NCBI RefSeq assembly: GCF_020184175.1
Contig: NC_065532.1
Span: forward strand, 1,550,001-1,614,000
Origin: Aphis gossypii
Taxonomy: Eukaryota > Arthropoda > Insecta > Hemiptera > Aphididae
Direction: 5' to 3'
Length of the DNA stretch: 64,000 nucleotides
In this document: piece after piece, positions 40,331 to 51,559 of the stretch
Numbering within the stretch: the first letter of the stretch is position 1
Layout: every line of letters starts with the position of its first letter
Translations under genes and position numbers: made by a program
The notes under the pieces: generated by a model
What the model saw: the letters and a program-made list of their open reading frames with translations, nothing else
What the model was told of the DNA's origin: nothing
The model's database searches: none

Positions 40331-40636
40331 TTTTATTATAAAATTAAAAAATATTAATCATGGCTCATGAATTATGAGTAATTGAAACCTTTAACGTGTA
40401 TTAAAATATACATAAAATTAAATGTTTAAATGCAATGATTTTATCAACAAAAAAAATTCAACTTATTGTAATACCAATATAAAAATATATATCAGAAAAA
40501 AAAATAAAAGTATTTCATTTTAATTTGTAAGAAAAGGAAAATTAAGTTATATGAATAAACCTTACTTATATACCAATGTAATTCAAATAACATTTATAAA
40601 ATTATTTTCAGTGGATTATTTTATCAACACTAAACA

Positions 40637-43600
40637 ATGTTAGTTCTTATTGCTATATTATTATCGACGTCGCAAGTGCTTGCAAAATTTACTTCACGAT
40701 TCAAAGATCCGAGTTTTCCACAGTATCCAAATGATATGAGAGGTATACCATTTAGGTTGGGCTCGATGACACCATACCATCCACCAGATAGTAAGATTTT
40801 CAATTTATATTATATTATAATTATATATTTAAAAGTTATATGCCCCATAAGTAAATTAGGTTTTAAATAGCTCAGAACTTAATTTTGAATAAATTAAATA
40901 GGTATTATTTATTTTTATTGATATGTATATGTCTTATGGCTGGGGGTCATTCTGTTAATTTGTCCCGACACCTAGAATGTTACCATTTGAGACGGCGATT
41001 GTTTATAGCAAATGGTTGTTATAGCAACAGGTTGCTATGTAAAAATGTATAAAAAAAATAATAATAAAAAAAATATATATATATTATATTATTAGTTTAA
41101 TCTAACTATTTTTAACTTTTTTTTATTTTTTTTATCTTTACTATTTTTTATTTTTTTTTTTATTCTAATACCAAATTGACATTGACATTCTTATGTCAAC
41201 TATATTCAGTAGAAACAAAACATATACATGTACCGATGTATCTGCATGTAGTGTAGATACTCTTTAGTTTTTTTTTATATGCCTTCGATATCTATCAAAA
41301 ATAATTAAACTAATAAACTAATATCTTTCTTTAGATTAATAAATTATTATTATTGTTATTTTTTTGTACCTACATAGTAATAGATAGTAAAAAATAAATA
41401 TATTTGTATCCATTATTATTTTATGTGTTTTTATTTACATATTTATAAAGAGTTTAAGATAATTTTTTTTCATGTAATATAACCATAACCTAATATGTTT
41501 TATGGCGTAAATTTATGTTTGTGTGACCTTTTTTTATCGTGGAACATAAAACTAATAATTATAATAGGAATTATATCTTTTTCTTAAATCCATCTTCCAA
41601 AAACTGAAGGTTGGTATTTCAATCGACGTTTGACACAATCTCTCTTTAGTGCTCACGGTTTTTTTTTAAAAATTCTGTGATGTTACATAACACCACCCAC
41701 GACAAGTTTTATGAGTAAATTACCAGTGAGAATGAAAACTGTTAAAATCCTAATCTAATCTAGCCTAACCAAACTTTAGATATTCAAGGTTTATAGATAT
41801 TTATAGGTTTACAGCCGACCGTCTTCTTATCAATGATTCTGGCAGCTAAATATAACTTGGGAAATGCTTACTAATAATGGTAGACAGGTATATTATGAAA
41901 TATTACATAATGTAGGATTCGTGAAATTACGATGCAAGACGATGACGAATCAAAACGATTAAAAAATTATAAGAATTTGTAAACATTGCCCAAATGACAA
42001 ATGGCATTGGGCATCATAATTCAATTATATTTTTGTATATAGAATCTTATATCTAGTTATTATATATATATCTATGGACTACTTTTAAAAGGTTTAGCGA
42101 AACAGAGTGTCCAATACTTACGTATTTATACGTATTTTATCTATCAACGTTACTCGTAGCTTGACTCATTTAACTGTAGATAGTAGTATGGAAGGAATAA
42201 TGAAACTAATAAGTTAGGGAATTTTAATAATTTTTACAAATTATGATTTGTAAAATTTAGCAATATTTATTTTTAGAGACATGTGTAGCAATAAGAGGCC
42301 ATTGTACGGTGAGACACGGAGCAAAATTTCCGAAAGAAGATGTACAAAATGGCATTTCTGGATTGAACTTTATACAAGACCATCTTAATACACAATATGA
42401 AGATGAAAATAAATTAAATGCCTTACCCCCAGAAAATAAAGAAGTTGTTCATAAAATAATGAAATGGGTAAATAAAACGTCTGAAAAATCATCAAAGGAA
42501 ATAAACGAACATGGTTTACTAACTATGTACAAGTTAGGGCGTAGGTGGAATTCTCGATTGTTAAATATAGTAACAAGTATTAAAAGTGAAAAAGATATAG
42601 AGGTAATAATAACAATATAAATATTATTCATAACAGAATAATAATAAAACATTTAATATATTTTTAGTTTAATTCAGCAAAAGAACATAGATGTATTGAA
42701 AGTGGTCAAGAGTTTTTGAAAGGGTTTCTCAAAATTCAAAAAGAAAAAGATTCAACTGTAATAAAAATACCTCCGGCTAAGATCCCAGAAATAGGAGGTG
42801 CCGATCACCGAATAAAGGTATAGTAATTAAATAAAAATAATTTCTAGGCTTTAATTTCAATCCTACATGTATTATTGATAAATCTTTATATTTATTTTTA
42901 TTAACAATGTATACAAATATACAATACTATATCTCTACAGTACTAAAACGTAAACCAGAGGTGTGAAATGGCAAGAATCCGACCGACATGAAATTTTCTA
43001 CTGTCACAAAGGCGCGGCACGACTTTTTTTGTTATTATTTTTTTTATACATTTTTACATAGCAACCGATTGCTATAACAACCAGTTGCTAACACAATCAT
43101 CGTCTCGACTGGTAGCATTCTCGGTGTCGCAGAAATCAACAAAATGACCCCCAGCCATAAGACATATAGGTACATGTCAAAAAATAGATAAAGATTTATC
43201 ATTCGTCTATCCTCAGACAGACTTGCTTTTTATAAATCAATTAAAATTACATATTACAATTATTATAATCGAATAACTATTTTATAGAGAATATTAAGTA
43301 AAAAATAACTTATGTAAATAGTATAATTGAATTTAATCATAAATTACTATTAATAATAATGTTTTCGATTTATGTATTTTGGATATACCTATTCTCAATT
43401 GCTTACATTAATAATTGTGCTTAAGATTAGTTATTGTTTACTTCTGTTAATTACTAATATTAAATACATTTTAATGGTGTTTTTATTATTATTATTATTA
43501 TTGATAGTTGGATAAGGGTAAACCAGAGGTAAAAGGAGAACGTAAACCTAAAAACCCGGATGAAGAAGAAGTGGAAATTAAGTTTTTTAATAAAGTGTGT

Positions 43601-45236
43601 CCACAAAATACCTGTTATCTAATAGACAAAATTGGTAAACTATTATTTCCATCTGATGATGAGTGGAAAACATGGCGTGATAAAATAACAAGCGGTAATA
43701 TACATATATTATGTTGATTTACTATTCCATTATTTTCAGAATTGAGTATATAATCAGAGTAGAGTTCGTTTGCACATTACTACTACCCGGGTACATATTA
43801 TTTCTTTGTCAATAAGTCATATTCGTGATATACGAGGACTATAGTCTACAACTATAATTTTTATCTTCAGTACCTACATGTTATCATTTAAATAACAAAG
43901 AAAATTTGTTGAGGTTTTTTCCTTACTTATTTGATGCAATTCCTCCGCTTTCTCCTTACTATGCGTGATGAGCTCTATAGTAATGCATCACACCACTCTG
44001 CTGTTCACTGCCTTAGCTAGAACTGCACGACTTTTAGTTTATCGTTAAAAATCATAATTTAGTTGGATCCTATGATTACATTTGGAATGTCAACCAGTTA
44101 TAGAACTTTCCCAAAAATCTGAGATACATCGTTATTCACCATCAATCCAATACTTAATATATCAAATGAATTATTATGATCTATACGGTGTGTCGGTGTG
44201 TGTACTTGAGGTATGGAAACGTTTTAATCTAACGGAAATAGAATTTAAAGCATCAATATTCAATGCAGAGTAAATACTTGTGGATCAAAAGTTTTAATTT
44301 TAATTTAAATATATATAGATATAGGTGATATTATTGTTATTTATTACTAATGTAATTATCATTTATTAGAAAATTTTTTTTTTTGTAGCTAGGATCTGGG
44401 CAATGTATATGGCATGTGCTAATAGTTATGTGTACGAGTATTCAAAAGAAGAAGAAGGACAAGCATGGTGTCATGTATTTGATAATGATGATATAATAGT
44501 AAATATATTTTTAAGATAATTTATTAATGTTTTTGTAAAAATTAAGAGTTCAATCAACTATTTAAAATATATATTTCTGTAGATGTTTGAAAACATGAAT
44601 GATTATCAATACTACGTTAAAAATGGATATAATGATATAAAAACTAAGAATTATGGTCACCCAATGATGAGAGATATACTGAAGTTTTTAAAGTAATATT
44701 ATTACTTATATTTAATTTATTATTATAAATATAAGTAGGTAACTGCAATGAATAAAAACCTGTTATTTTTGTTTTATAGTGAGAAAGATACTGAAAAATT
44801 CAAATTATTTGCTTCACATACTTCAAATTGTCTGAGTTTAATCACCGGATTCCGTATGCTTGAAGACGAAGTCAAATTATCACTAGAAAATATGACAGAG
44901 GGTGATAAAATGAATAATAGAAAATGGAAAAGTTCTTTAATAGGCAATTACGCATGTAATATAATGGTTGTAGTTTACGAATGCGAAAATGCCAAATACA
45001 AAATATCAGAGGAAGTTTCAATTTTTTTAAATGAAACCCCTTTAGAGATGGTTTTCGAAAATGAAAGAACGTGTACCCAATGTCCAATAGACGATGTTAA
45101 AAACCTAATTGAAGAATTATTGAATGATTTACCAACGGCCGAAGAATTGAAAGAATACGAAAACTCACAAAAAGGAAAAATAGTACAAGAGAAAATCGGC
45201 GAAACAAATATTTCTGAATCATCAGTTAAAACTTAA
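40637..45236 (+). CDS. MINPP1-like secreted histidine phosphatase, gene 2 (eight exons, divergent)
   Basis: Exons are 40637-40790, 42277-42602, 42668-42817, 43508-43694, 44104-44269, 44393-44498, 44583-44692 and 44780-45236 (551 aa), phase-consistent. Residues 1-16 are a signal peptide ending VLA. The active-site loop reads VRHGAKFP (64-70 from the R), so the second Arg of RHGxRxP is Lys. The proton-donor site reads SHTSN (413-416) instead of HAE. The paralogy is clear: AWCHVF, YYVKNGYND and RKWKSS...MVVVYECE match gene 1. Compared with gene 1 it has a longer charged insert (exons 3-4, KGKPEVKGERKPKNPDEEE) and a Glu/Lys-rich tail in place of the hydrophobic end. The exon 5 acceptor (after ttatag, 44103) and exon 6 acceptor (after gctag, 44392) were chosen because the alternatives give stops. 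It may be a non-catalytic or altered secreted ligand-binding paralogue. AATAAA at 45376-45381 follows. Confidence 0.83.
40928..41075. repeat. Left arm of inverted repeat in intron 1 of MINPP gene 2
   Basis: It reads atgtcttatggctgggggtc, then gagacggcgattg, tggttgttatagcaac and ggttgctatgtaaaaatgta. It pairs with the inverted arm at 43015-43170 over about 145 bases at roughly 80 percent identity by eye. The pair brackets exons 2 and 3. Confidence 0.8.
43015..43170. repeat. Right arm of inverted repeat in intron 3 of MINPP gene 2
   Basis: It reads tacatttttacatagcaacc, gctataacaaccagttgcta, cgtctcgac and gacccccagccataagacat, the reverse complement of the arm at 40928-41075. Probably two opposite insertions of one repeat family; a single element enclosing the exons is less likely. 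Confidence 0.8.
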
Positions 45237-45375
45237 AAATATATTCAGTCATTTTTTTAACAATTATATAATATATAATTTTATTTCATAAATTTACTCA
45301 AATTATCGTAAACAATTATTGACAATGTATATCTAATAGTAGGTGAATGCTCTAGTTGACAAAACCTTTATTCTC

Positions 45376-45381
45376 AATAAA
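45376..45381 (+). terminator. Poly(A) signal of MINPP gene 2
   Basis: AATAAA lies 140 bases after the stop at 45236, followed by a second partly overlapping copy. Plausible cleavage signal; the site itself is not proven. Confidence 0.45.
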
Positions 45382-45453
45382 ATAAAAATAAATGCATTTT
45401 ATATTAATAACACTGTTAAGATATATTTCATTATAATATAATCAATAATATTG

Positions 45454-46787
45454 TTAAAGTGTCTTGTAGTAATAAATCTTTAACATGCATAATCTTTCTA
45501 GTCTTGGTAGAGTTATTCCCGGAATGGGTCTCCTACCTATTAATTTTTTGGTAACAAGCTTATACGATAAACCCCAAGGATCCCTATCGATTTGCTTGCA
45601 AAGGTTGATCCAGCAGATCTTTTTGCTCTTTCCGATTGCGTACTTAACCTCTTTCCTTGCTGTTCTGAACTCGTCATTCTCGTTCTGGAAAGGTTCTCCT
45701 CTGCACCGTCCTCTTTTAATTCTCCTGCGGGTTGCGTGACATTTCCTCCACAGATCTTCGATCTCTTTCGTCCACCAGTGCATCGCCTTTTTTCCTCCCC
45801 TGTATTGTCCCTTAGGCATGCTCCTATTGCATGCCGCCTCCACGATATTTGATAGTCTGTTGGAGCCTGTGGCTACATTCCTTACGTCCTCGAACGTGAC
45901 TGTTGACATATAGTTCTCAAATTTGGCCTGGTCAAACTTTCTCCAGCTCCACCTGTTTTCTATGTGCTTGCTATTCTAATTTAGTGGCTCGAGCCTGATG
46001 TTATACACTATGTATCTGTGCCAGCTTAGCGACTCTATAGTCTATTCAGAATAAGAAATACAGTCGGTGACAACTAGTTTTCGTCGACGGTGGTCAGATA
46101 ACACCCGTTTGTCTATCCCTATCAAAGACACTATCCGTAAGCTGACCGTATATAGTAACCACGCCCATGCGCAATAGCTAGCCGCCATCTAGGTTTATTA
46201 TTTTGAACAGAGTATACTTCCAAGACCTCCCATTCACACACCTTGAGTACTAGCCTTGAGCTTCCGAACGTGATATCGATGTGGGTGCCTGAGTTACCTC
46301 GGACGAAGGTAGGTGATCCTCCCTTATTGCATACCGTTAGATCCATGGATGCCATACGATCTGCCAGGAGGGCTCCTCTTTCGTCTTCTAATGGGCTGCC
46401 CCAGTTACTCGACTTGAAATTGAAGTCGTCAGCTGCTATGACTGAGAGTTCTGATTCTCTAATGCACTCCTCAAGCATCCTCAAGAACTTTTCAAATTCG
46501 GCGATTGTTACGTTCGGGGAGCAGTAACAGCTATAGAATCTGATCCCGCTTGCTTCAATCCATCTAAATCCTTGAAAGGGAGGCCCTATCTTATCGATCT
46601 GCAATCTACTCGAGACTTCAATCGTGGACCTGCTGCCCGCGTCGGCATACCACCTTTCCTCCTCATCACTATCTCGGCATTGCTCGCTGAAGACTACGAT
46701 GACGGTTTCGTTAGCATTCACCATTGATATTGCTAGGTCTTGAGCCGCTCGGCAAACTCCGACATTAATTTGGAGTATACGGATCAT
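45454..46787 (-). pseudogene. ORF2 remnant: AP-endonuclease and linker of non-LTR element
   Basis: The frame from 46787 starts MIRILQINVGVCRAAQDLA, the LQxN entry of APE-type endonucleases. It continues with VFSEQ, IRFYSCYCSPN, VIAADDFNFKSSNWG (DFN catalytic segment) and GTHIDITF. After a break near 46200 a shifted frame carries a VLSDHRRRK-type segment holding the catalytic SDH. The frame 45909-45454 then gives the linker: CNRSMPKG, MHWWTKEI, RRRIKRGR, INLCKQIDRDPWGLSYK and KLIGRRPIPG. This is where the reverse transcriptase should begin, but the similarity ends. Not functional. Confidence 0.78.
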
Positions 46788-47698
46788 GTCTTTAGGTTAA
46801 CTAGTACGCCGGCCGTTTCCTCCCTCCTGGGTAAAGACCTGGGTATACTGCATGCGTTTTCCACCGTCTTCAAGCCCTTGTGAGACTCCTCCTTCAAAAT
46901 TTTTTCAAACTCAACCGCTGCAAGTACATCCTCCTAACAGTCGTTGGCAAAGTGGCCTGGCTTACCACAACGCCTGCAGCAAGCACTGCGGTCGATGCTC
47001 TGGCAGTTCTTGGATTCGTGTTCATAGCCTAAGCACCTGAAGTACCTAATCCGACGCTTGTCCGCTAGACGTACTCGGCAGTTCACCAGACTGATTTTAA
47101 CCCGCTCGTAATCGATAACCTTGTTTGCGTACTCAGTAGGCAGAAGCACCAGTGCTGTCTGCGATCTGCCATATACAGACCTTCTATTGATAACGTTTAC
47201 CATTTGGCTATGAATATTGTTTTCCCGGCAGAGGGATTCAACGACGTCGGTTCTCTATGACCAAAGGTCTATGTCCGGATCTCGATCATTGATCTTTGTT
47301 AAAGTAGCCAGACGTGCACGTCGTCTCCAGCCGCTCTAGCGACCTCCGCCTTCACCGTGTACACAACCATAGAATCGCCACGTACCTCCAACAATAGTTT
47401 ACCTTTTGTCGTTTTTCGCATGCCGATAATTGATTTACCTACAGTGTTGTGGTCCACCCGGCTCTTTATTTTATTCGTTACTGCAGAGAAATCATCCTAG
47501 CCATCAATATCGACCAATATTGCAGTAGGGCGTGTTTTAGTTCGCTACCATCTGACCTTCACGGTATCCTCTTTTCAGCGATTCTTTCTTCCGTTCTGTG
47601 TTCGCTCTTAGATGGTTTCCTCCTGACTACATCGGTCCAAGTTCCACCGTCCTCATTGCCCCTGCTATACCCCTGTTGATGCTGTTGTTGCTACTGTC

Positions 47699-47729
47699 GT
47701 TGTTGTTGTTGTTGTTGTTGTTGTTGTTG
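47699..47729. repeat. (TTG)n microsatellite
   Basis: Ten repeats of ttg on the plus strand. On the element's coding strand this is (CAA)n, giving poly-Gln in the likely gag frame. The poly-Thr reading of another frame is an artefact. Confidence 0.85.
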
Positions 47730-48089
47730 AAGTGCCTCTGTTTGTGTAGTCAATTTGTTGATTGCTTCGCTCTGCTTTTTCAATATGTCCTTCACCTTCA
47801 TTAAAGCCCCCGAAAATTTGGACCGAGTGCAGTCGGGTGGTTGAGCGAAGTCTGCTTTCGTTTTCGAAAGTATTTTTGATAGTTTTTGTGTGCTTGTATT
47901 TATATAATATAAATATATTATATTCTATAATCAGATCGGATGGTATTTTGGAGATATTTTGGTGAGTTGAGTCATGACAATGCAAATTGTTTCTTTTAAT
48001 TCTTTGTGCACGTTTCGGGTGCTCTGTGCAAAGACTGCCATCGAATTTATGTACCCTCGGAGCATGGTCAGAAGATCTTCTTCGCTGCG

Positions 48090-48104
48090 TTAGGTTAGGT
48101 TAGG
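48090..48104 (+). repeat. (TTAGG)3 telomere-type repeat
   Basis: ttaggttaggttagg, three units of the usual insect telomere repeat, interrupting the gag-like region. It is inverted with respect to the run at 48789-48803. Confidence 0.8.
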
Positions 48105-48788
48105 CAGATATTAATCGACCTTGTCGTCGTTGAGCTACTGGTCAGTCCTCCGGATTTCTCCCCTCCGTTTCAAGGAGCCATGGCATCTGTGTCTTGGTCT
48201 TTACCTGTTTCCGTCGCCTTTCGCATGTCCGTGTCCTTAATCCTACCATTGACTGTTGCAGTAACCTCAGTGGCTTTTCGGCCACCGTCGAGGGCCTGTT
48301 TAGTACCCCCGACAGCAGTAGATTTACCATCTCCGTTGCTGGCGGTAGGGACCTGATTAAGCATCCCTACGCCTTTAGCACCTGGTGGTGATTTCGACCC
48401 TTCGGGCGAGCGCTGTCCCGCATTGCCGCCTCCTGGGTCTCCGAGCCCCCTGGAGAAGTACGGTTTGTGCTCTCTGTTGTGCTGTCCATATTGGTTGATT
48501 GTGGCTAGACCGACACTGCCGACACCAGCCTCGTGTCGGTTGTCCTTGTTTCATTCGTGGGCCGAGACCATCCGGGGCACCGTGGGTCGGTCGCTCCACC
48601 GGTGGTGGTTTACGGTGTCCTTCCGTGTCCGTTTGCTGGTGTTAGCAGGTGGAAAAAACCTTCCGGCGCCAGCCACTTAGGGCAAGCGCCGGCGCTATGA
48701 GTGGAACCTCTTAGCACCGACCAAGTGAATGGTCAGTGAGCCCTCCACCACGACAAGGTGGGTTACGTCAGGGGGGGGAGGTTAAAGT

Positions 48789-48803
48789 AACCTAACCTAA
48801 CCT
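48789..48803 (-). repeat. (CCTAA)3 telomere-type repeat at the 5' edge of the non-LTR element
   Basis: aacctaacctaacct on the plus strand, equal to (TTAGG)3 on the minus strand, sits exactly where GC-rich element sequence gives way to AT-rich DNA. This fits target-site remnants of a telomere-specific insertion. Confidence 0.75.
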
Positions 48804-49490
48804 GTCGCGGCTTTCCAAGTGACATTTTTTCAAATTTTTGCTTCAATCTTGTTAAGCCAGATAAGCAATTGTGTACGCTGAAAAAAAATTTGAGGCCCAA
48901 GTTGCTATAGCCAAAATTACATATATTACATACATAATTACATATATTATTATATATAGCCAATACACGAGCAGTCTGCGTTTAGAGGTTTAATCCACAC
49001 AATGCCCCGTGTTTCGGAGGTTTATGGATGGCAACTGTCCAGTCAAAAAAATGCCTTTTCAAGTTTATTGAAAATTTTGGGTCAAATCTCTAATATGCAG
49101 GTGTTAGCATGACGTAAAACATTGAACAGTAAAAATTTAATAAATACTAATATTAGTACCTACATAGTTTACCTAATAGCAATTTTTAAATTCACAAACC
49201 ATAAAATAACTTCTTAGAAACTTAATTTCAAAACTCCTTCTCATAAACTAGTCATTGTTCATCAATCATAAAATGTACTGCAAGTATCATTTTTATATGT
49301 CAAACCATAATAAGTAATACTACAGTATTTATTTTCAAATTTCTGTAACTTAAAATATTAAAATAATTAAATTTAAAAAAAGTTTTTCAATTAAATCTAC
49401 GAATAAAATTGTTTATAAATTTCACTATGTGCGCTTAAACGATCAACGATATTGTTAATTATCTAGAGTAGAGTTATTTGTGTATAAACT
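48804..49490. other. Non-coding stretch after the non-LTR element
   Basis: Short CG-containing stretch (about 48960-49045) then AT-rich DNA. No gene recognised. Confidence 0.35.
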
Positions 49491-49588
49491 AGAATACAAA
49501 ACATTAGATTCCGGGAGGAAGTAATGCGAAAGCGGTTTCCTCCCGGTCGTCGGTTCAAACAGGAAAAAAAAAAGAATACAAAACATTA
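49491..49588 (+). mobile_element. Retroposed small hairpin RNA with poly(A) tail and 16-bp target duplication
   Basis: The 16-mer agaatacaaaacatta occurs at 49491-49506 and 49573-49588. The 66 bases between end in a run of 10 A. They contain a 10-bp perfect stem (ccgggaggaa / ttcctcccgg) around a CG-rich loop, then tcgtcggttcaaacagg, which resembles the T-arm/B-box (GGTTCRANNCC) of tRNAs. This is the layout of a short RNA copied into DNA by LINE machinery: a tRNA-like fragment or truncated SINE. The parent RNA is not identified. Confidence 0.7.
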
Positions 49589-50373
49589 ATAATGGATAGT
49601 TATTATTAGTGTATATATTTAGATATTTTGCTAAGTCTAAACTAAAAATGTAATAAAAATGCATTGACACCACTTTTAAATAGATAATGTATAATGAAAT
49701 AACATTTCAATGCATTTTTTAGTTTAGACTTCCCGAAATATGTTTATTAATTGTACACTGTTAATATGTTTTGTGTTCTAATATTCATACGAAAATAATC
49801 ATATTCTGGAGACTTAACAATATCACTGTTTGTTTAAGTTTAGGTACTGTTATCTGTATTGTATAACTTAAAATAAATTTCAATTTAAGATTTCCAGCTG
49901 AAAATAAAAAATTCTCCATAGGTACTTTTTAAAATAACTGGAAAATACAAATCATTAAAAATTGAATTTAACTGGAAATTTTTACTTAAAACCAATAAAA
50001 TTTAGTTATGTTAATTTATTTTAAATAACATAATATTGTTAAATTAATGGTATAGGAATAACAACGAATACAATTGTGTATTTAAGTACAGTATAATAGT
50101 ATACTTATGCATTTAATAAAAGTGTTCAAAGTATATTTGTACTTATTTAAAAAGATACATATTGTCCTAACCTGTATTTAATTAAGTTGACTGTATCCTA
50201 TAAGATACATTGACAAGAAATGTATACTATTTTATTGCTTTTATTTATTGTATCCTATAGGATACATCGATATTACTGAAAATATTAGTTTTTTATAATA
50301 TTAATAATAGAAAGAGTTAGGTATATTAGATATAATTATTAATTAATATTTTATAAGATATTATAAGCTATTT

Positions 50374-50634
50374 ATTATTGTTGGGGCGTTGACTAATTAT
50401 ACAATATTAATAGAATTGAGGGTAGCTCCAATAAAAATAATAAAGCAGATAAATGTAATTAAGTGGACTGTATACTTAATAACAATATAAAAAGATCACA
50501 CAAGTAATAAATAATATAATAATATCCACCTGTTTGGCAGTATATAAAAAATAGATAATACTGAATAACATAAAACAATCAGCAATAGGCTAAATCAAAG
50601 TATAGTTAATGTAACCAATATAACAATAGTAACA

Positions 50635-50665
<31 letters not shown>

Positions 50666-51522
50666 AATGAATTAATAGAAACAAAATAATTATAATAATC
50701 ACAAATTTGAGTCATGAAACAGTTTTTAACACAGGTAATAATTAAAAACCTAAGTAACAAATATTTATGCCTTAGATAACACTTATAAAAATATCACAAT
50801 ATTACAATAAATAATAGCAATAAAATCATGTGGTGCACCACGTACCTTAAGTATAATTATGATGCCCTGTGGTGCCCAGATCCGTATATAATAATTTTAA
50901 TAAGTTACAATAAATAATAACAGGATGATCTGGCACACGCACATAAGCCCCGCTAAACATACACGAAGAATCAAATAATAATCTGCAGCCAAACCAATAA
51001 TACAACACCGAGAGACATTCTCCAATGACAATTTATTATATGTTAGAACGATCTCCTGCAAATATAATAATATTCAACAACCGCAACAGAAGATGACCGA
51101 ACGATACGTACCAAAAACCGACATTCACCGAATACTGAGCCAAACCACGTGGTGAAAATAAGGACCAATATACGCATACAAGCGAAACCAAGAAGTATAT
51201 TGAACAACGAGCAAACAACTAAACTTGCTGTCTCGAGAGCACCGAAAAGAAGAAGAAAAAAAGTGACTAGAAAAAAAAGGTACAACAGACCATACCGAAT
51301 ACAAATAATAATATGAACGTAGGAATGATATTCAGTGCCATACACACAATATTATATAAAACAAGGCAATCATTGTATATTTGGTGGCATTGATACAATG
51401 ATTGTGCAATAGAATAATAAATGTAGCACCCAAAAATACTAAATAACATTTGAATAAAATAACAAAATAATAGTGATAACAACACTGATTATAGCTAACA
51501 GCTTGTGAGCGTGAACAATTAT
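50374..51522. mobile_element. Solo LTR of a retrotransposon (1139 bp)
   Basis: The LTR spans 50379-51517, starting tgttggggcg and ending gtgaaca, so the termini are the inverted tgtt...aaca expected of LTRs. It is flanked on both sides by the same 5-bp attat (50374-50378 and 51518-51522). No internal gag/pol or second LTR is present, consistent with LTR-LTR recombination. A (ta)n tract lies near 50635-50665. Minus-strand frames at 51036-51485 have no motif and are treated as chance frames within the LTR. A 5-bp duplication fits Gypsy, BEL/Pao or Copia. Confidence 0.75.
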
Positions 51523-51559
51523 TATTATAAAGTTTACACTTTGCATGAATATTATTTTA

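Larger units (their letters stand above)
46934..48599 (-). pseudogene. ORF1 (gag-like) remnant of the non-LTR element
   Basis: The C-terminal frame (47203-46934) contains two CCHC zinc knuckles, CLGYEHESKNC and CCRRCGKPGHFANDC, preceded by a basic RVRLADKRRIRYFRC run as in R1/TRAS ORF1 proteins that coat the RNA. Upstream pieces in several frames (for example 48364-48170, and a coiled-coil-like stretch near 48050-47900) look like the N-terminal part. A Gln-coding (CAA)n tract lies at 47699-47729. Multiple frameshifts and stops. Confidence 0.65.
45454..48788 (-). mobile_element. R1/TRAS-like non-LTR retrotransposon, degraded and lacking reverse transcriptase
   Basis: On the minus strand, from high to low coordinates, there is a 5' region, a gag-like ORF1 with zinc knuckles, an AP-endonuclease and the endonuclease-RT linker. 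Homology then stops near 45454 with no reverse-transcriptase domain. GC content is well above the surroundings. The 5' edge (48788) abuts TTAGG-type repeats (ggttaggttaggtta on the minus strand), the target of telomere-specific R1-clade elements (TRAS, SART). Several stops and frameshifts make it inactive. Loss of the 3' half is unusual, because target-primed insertion normally truncates the 5' end. Confidence 0.75.

Noticed and set aside
40928..43170. A single transposon that captured MINPP exons 2 and 3 between its ends
   Set aside because: The exons are in register with a complete gene and match gene 1 and 3 exon structure, so two opposite insertions in introns 1 and 3 are simpler.
44056..44103. 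Earlier start of MINPP gene 2 exon 5 at the aatttag acceptor (exon from 44058)
   Set aside because: In the required phase it hits TAG at the ttatag that serves as the real acceptor; starting at 44104 keeps the frame open.
47665..47985. Minus-strand frame with poly-Thr
   Set aside because: The Thr run is the wrong-frame reading of a (CAA)n microsatellite; another frame gives gag-like Gln-rich sequence.
51036..51485. Overlapping hydrophobic minus-strand frames
   Set aside because: They fall inside the solo LTR, have no motif and overlap each other; chance frames are more likely than small membrane proteins.
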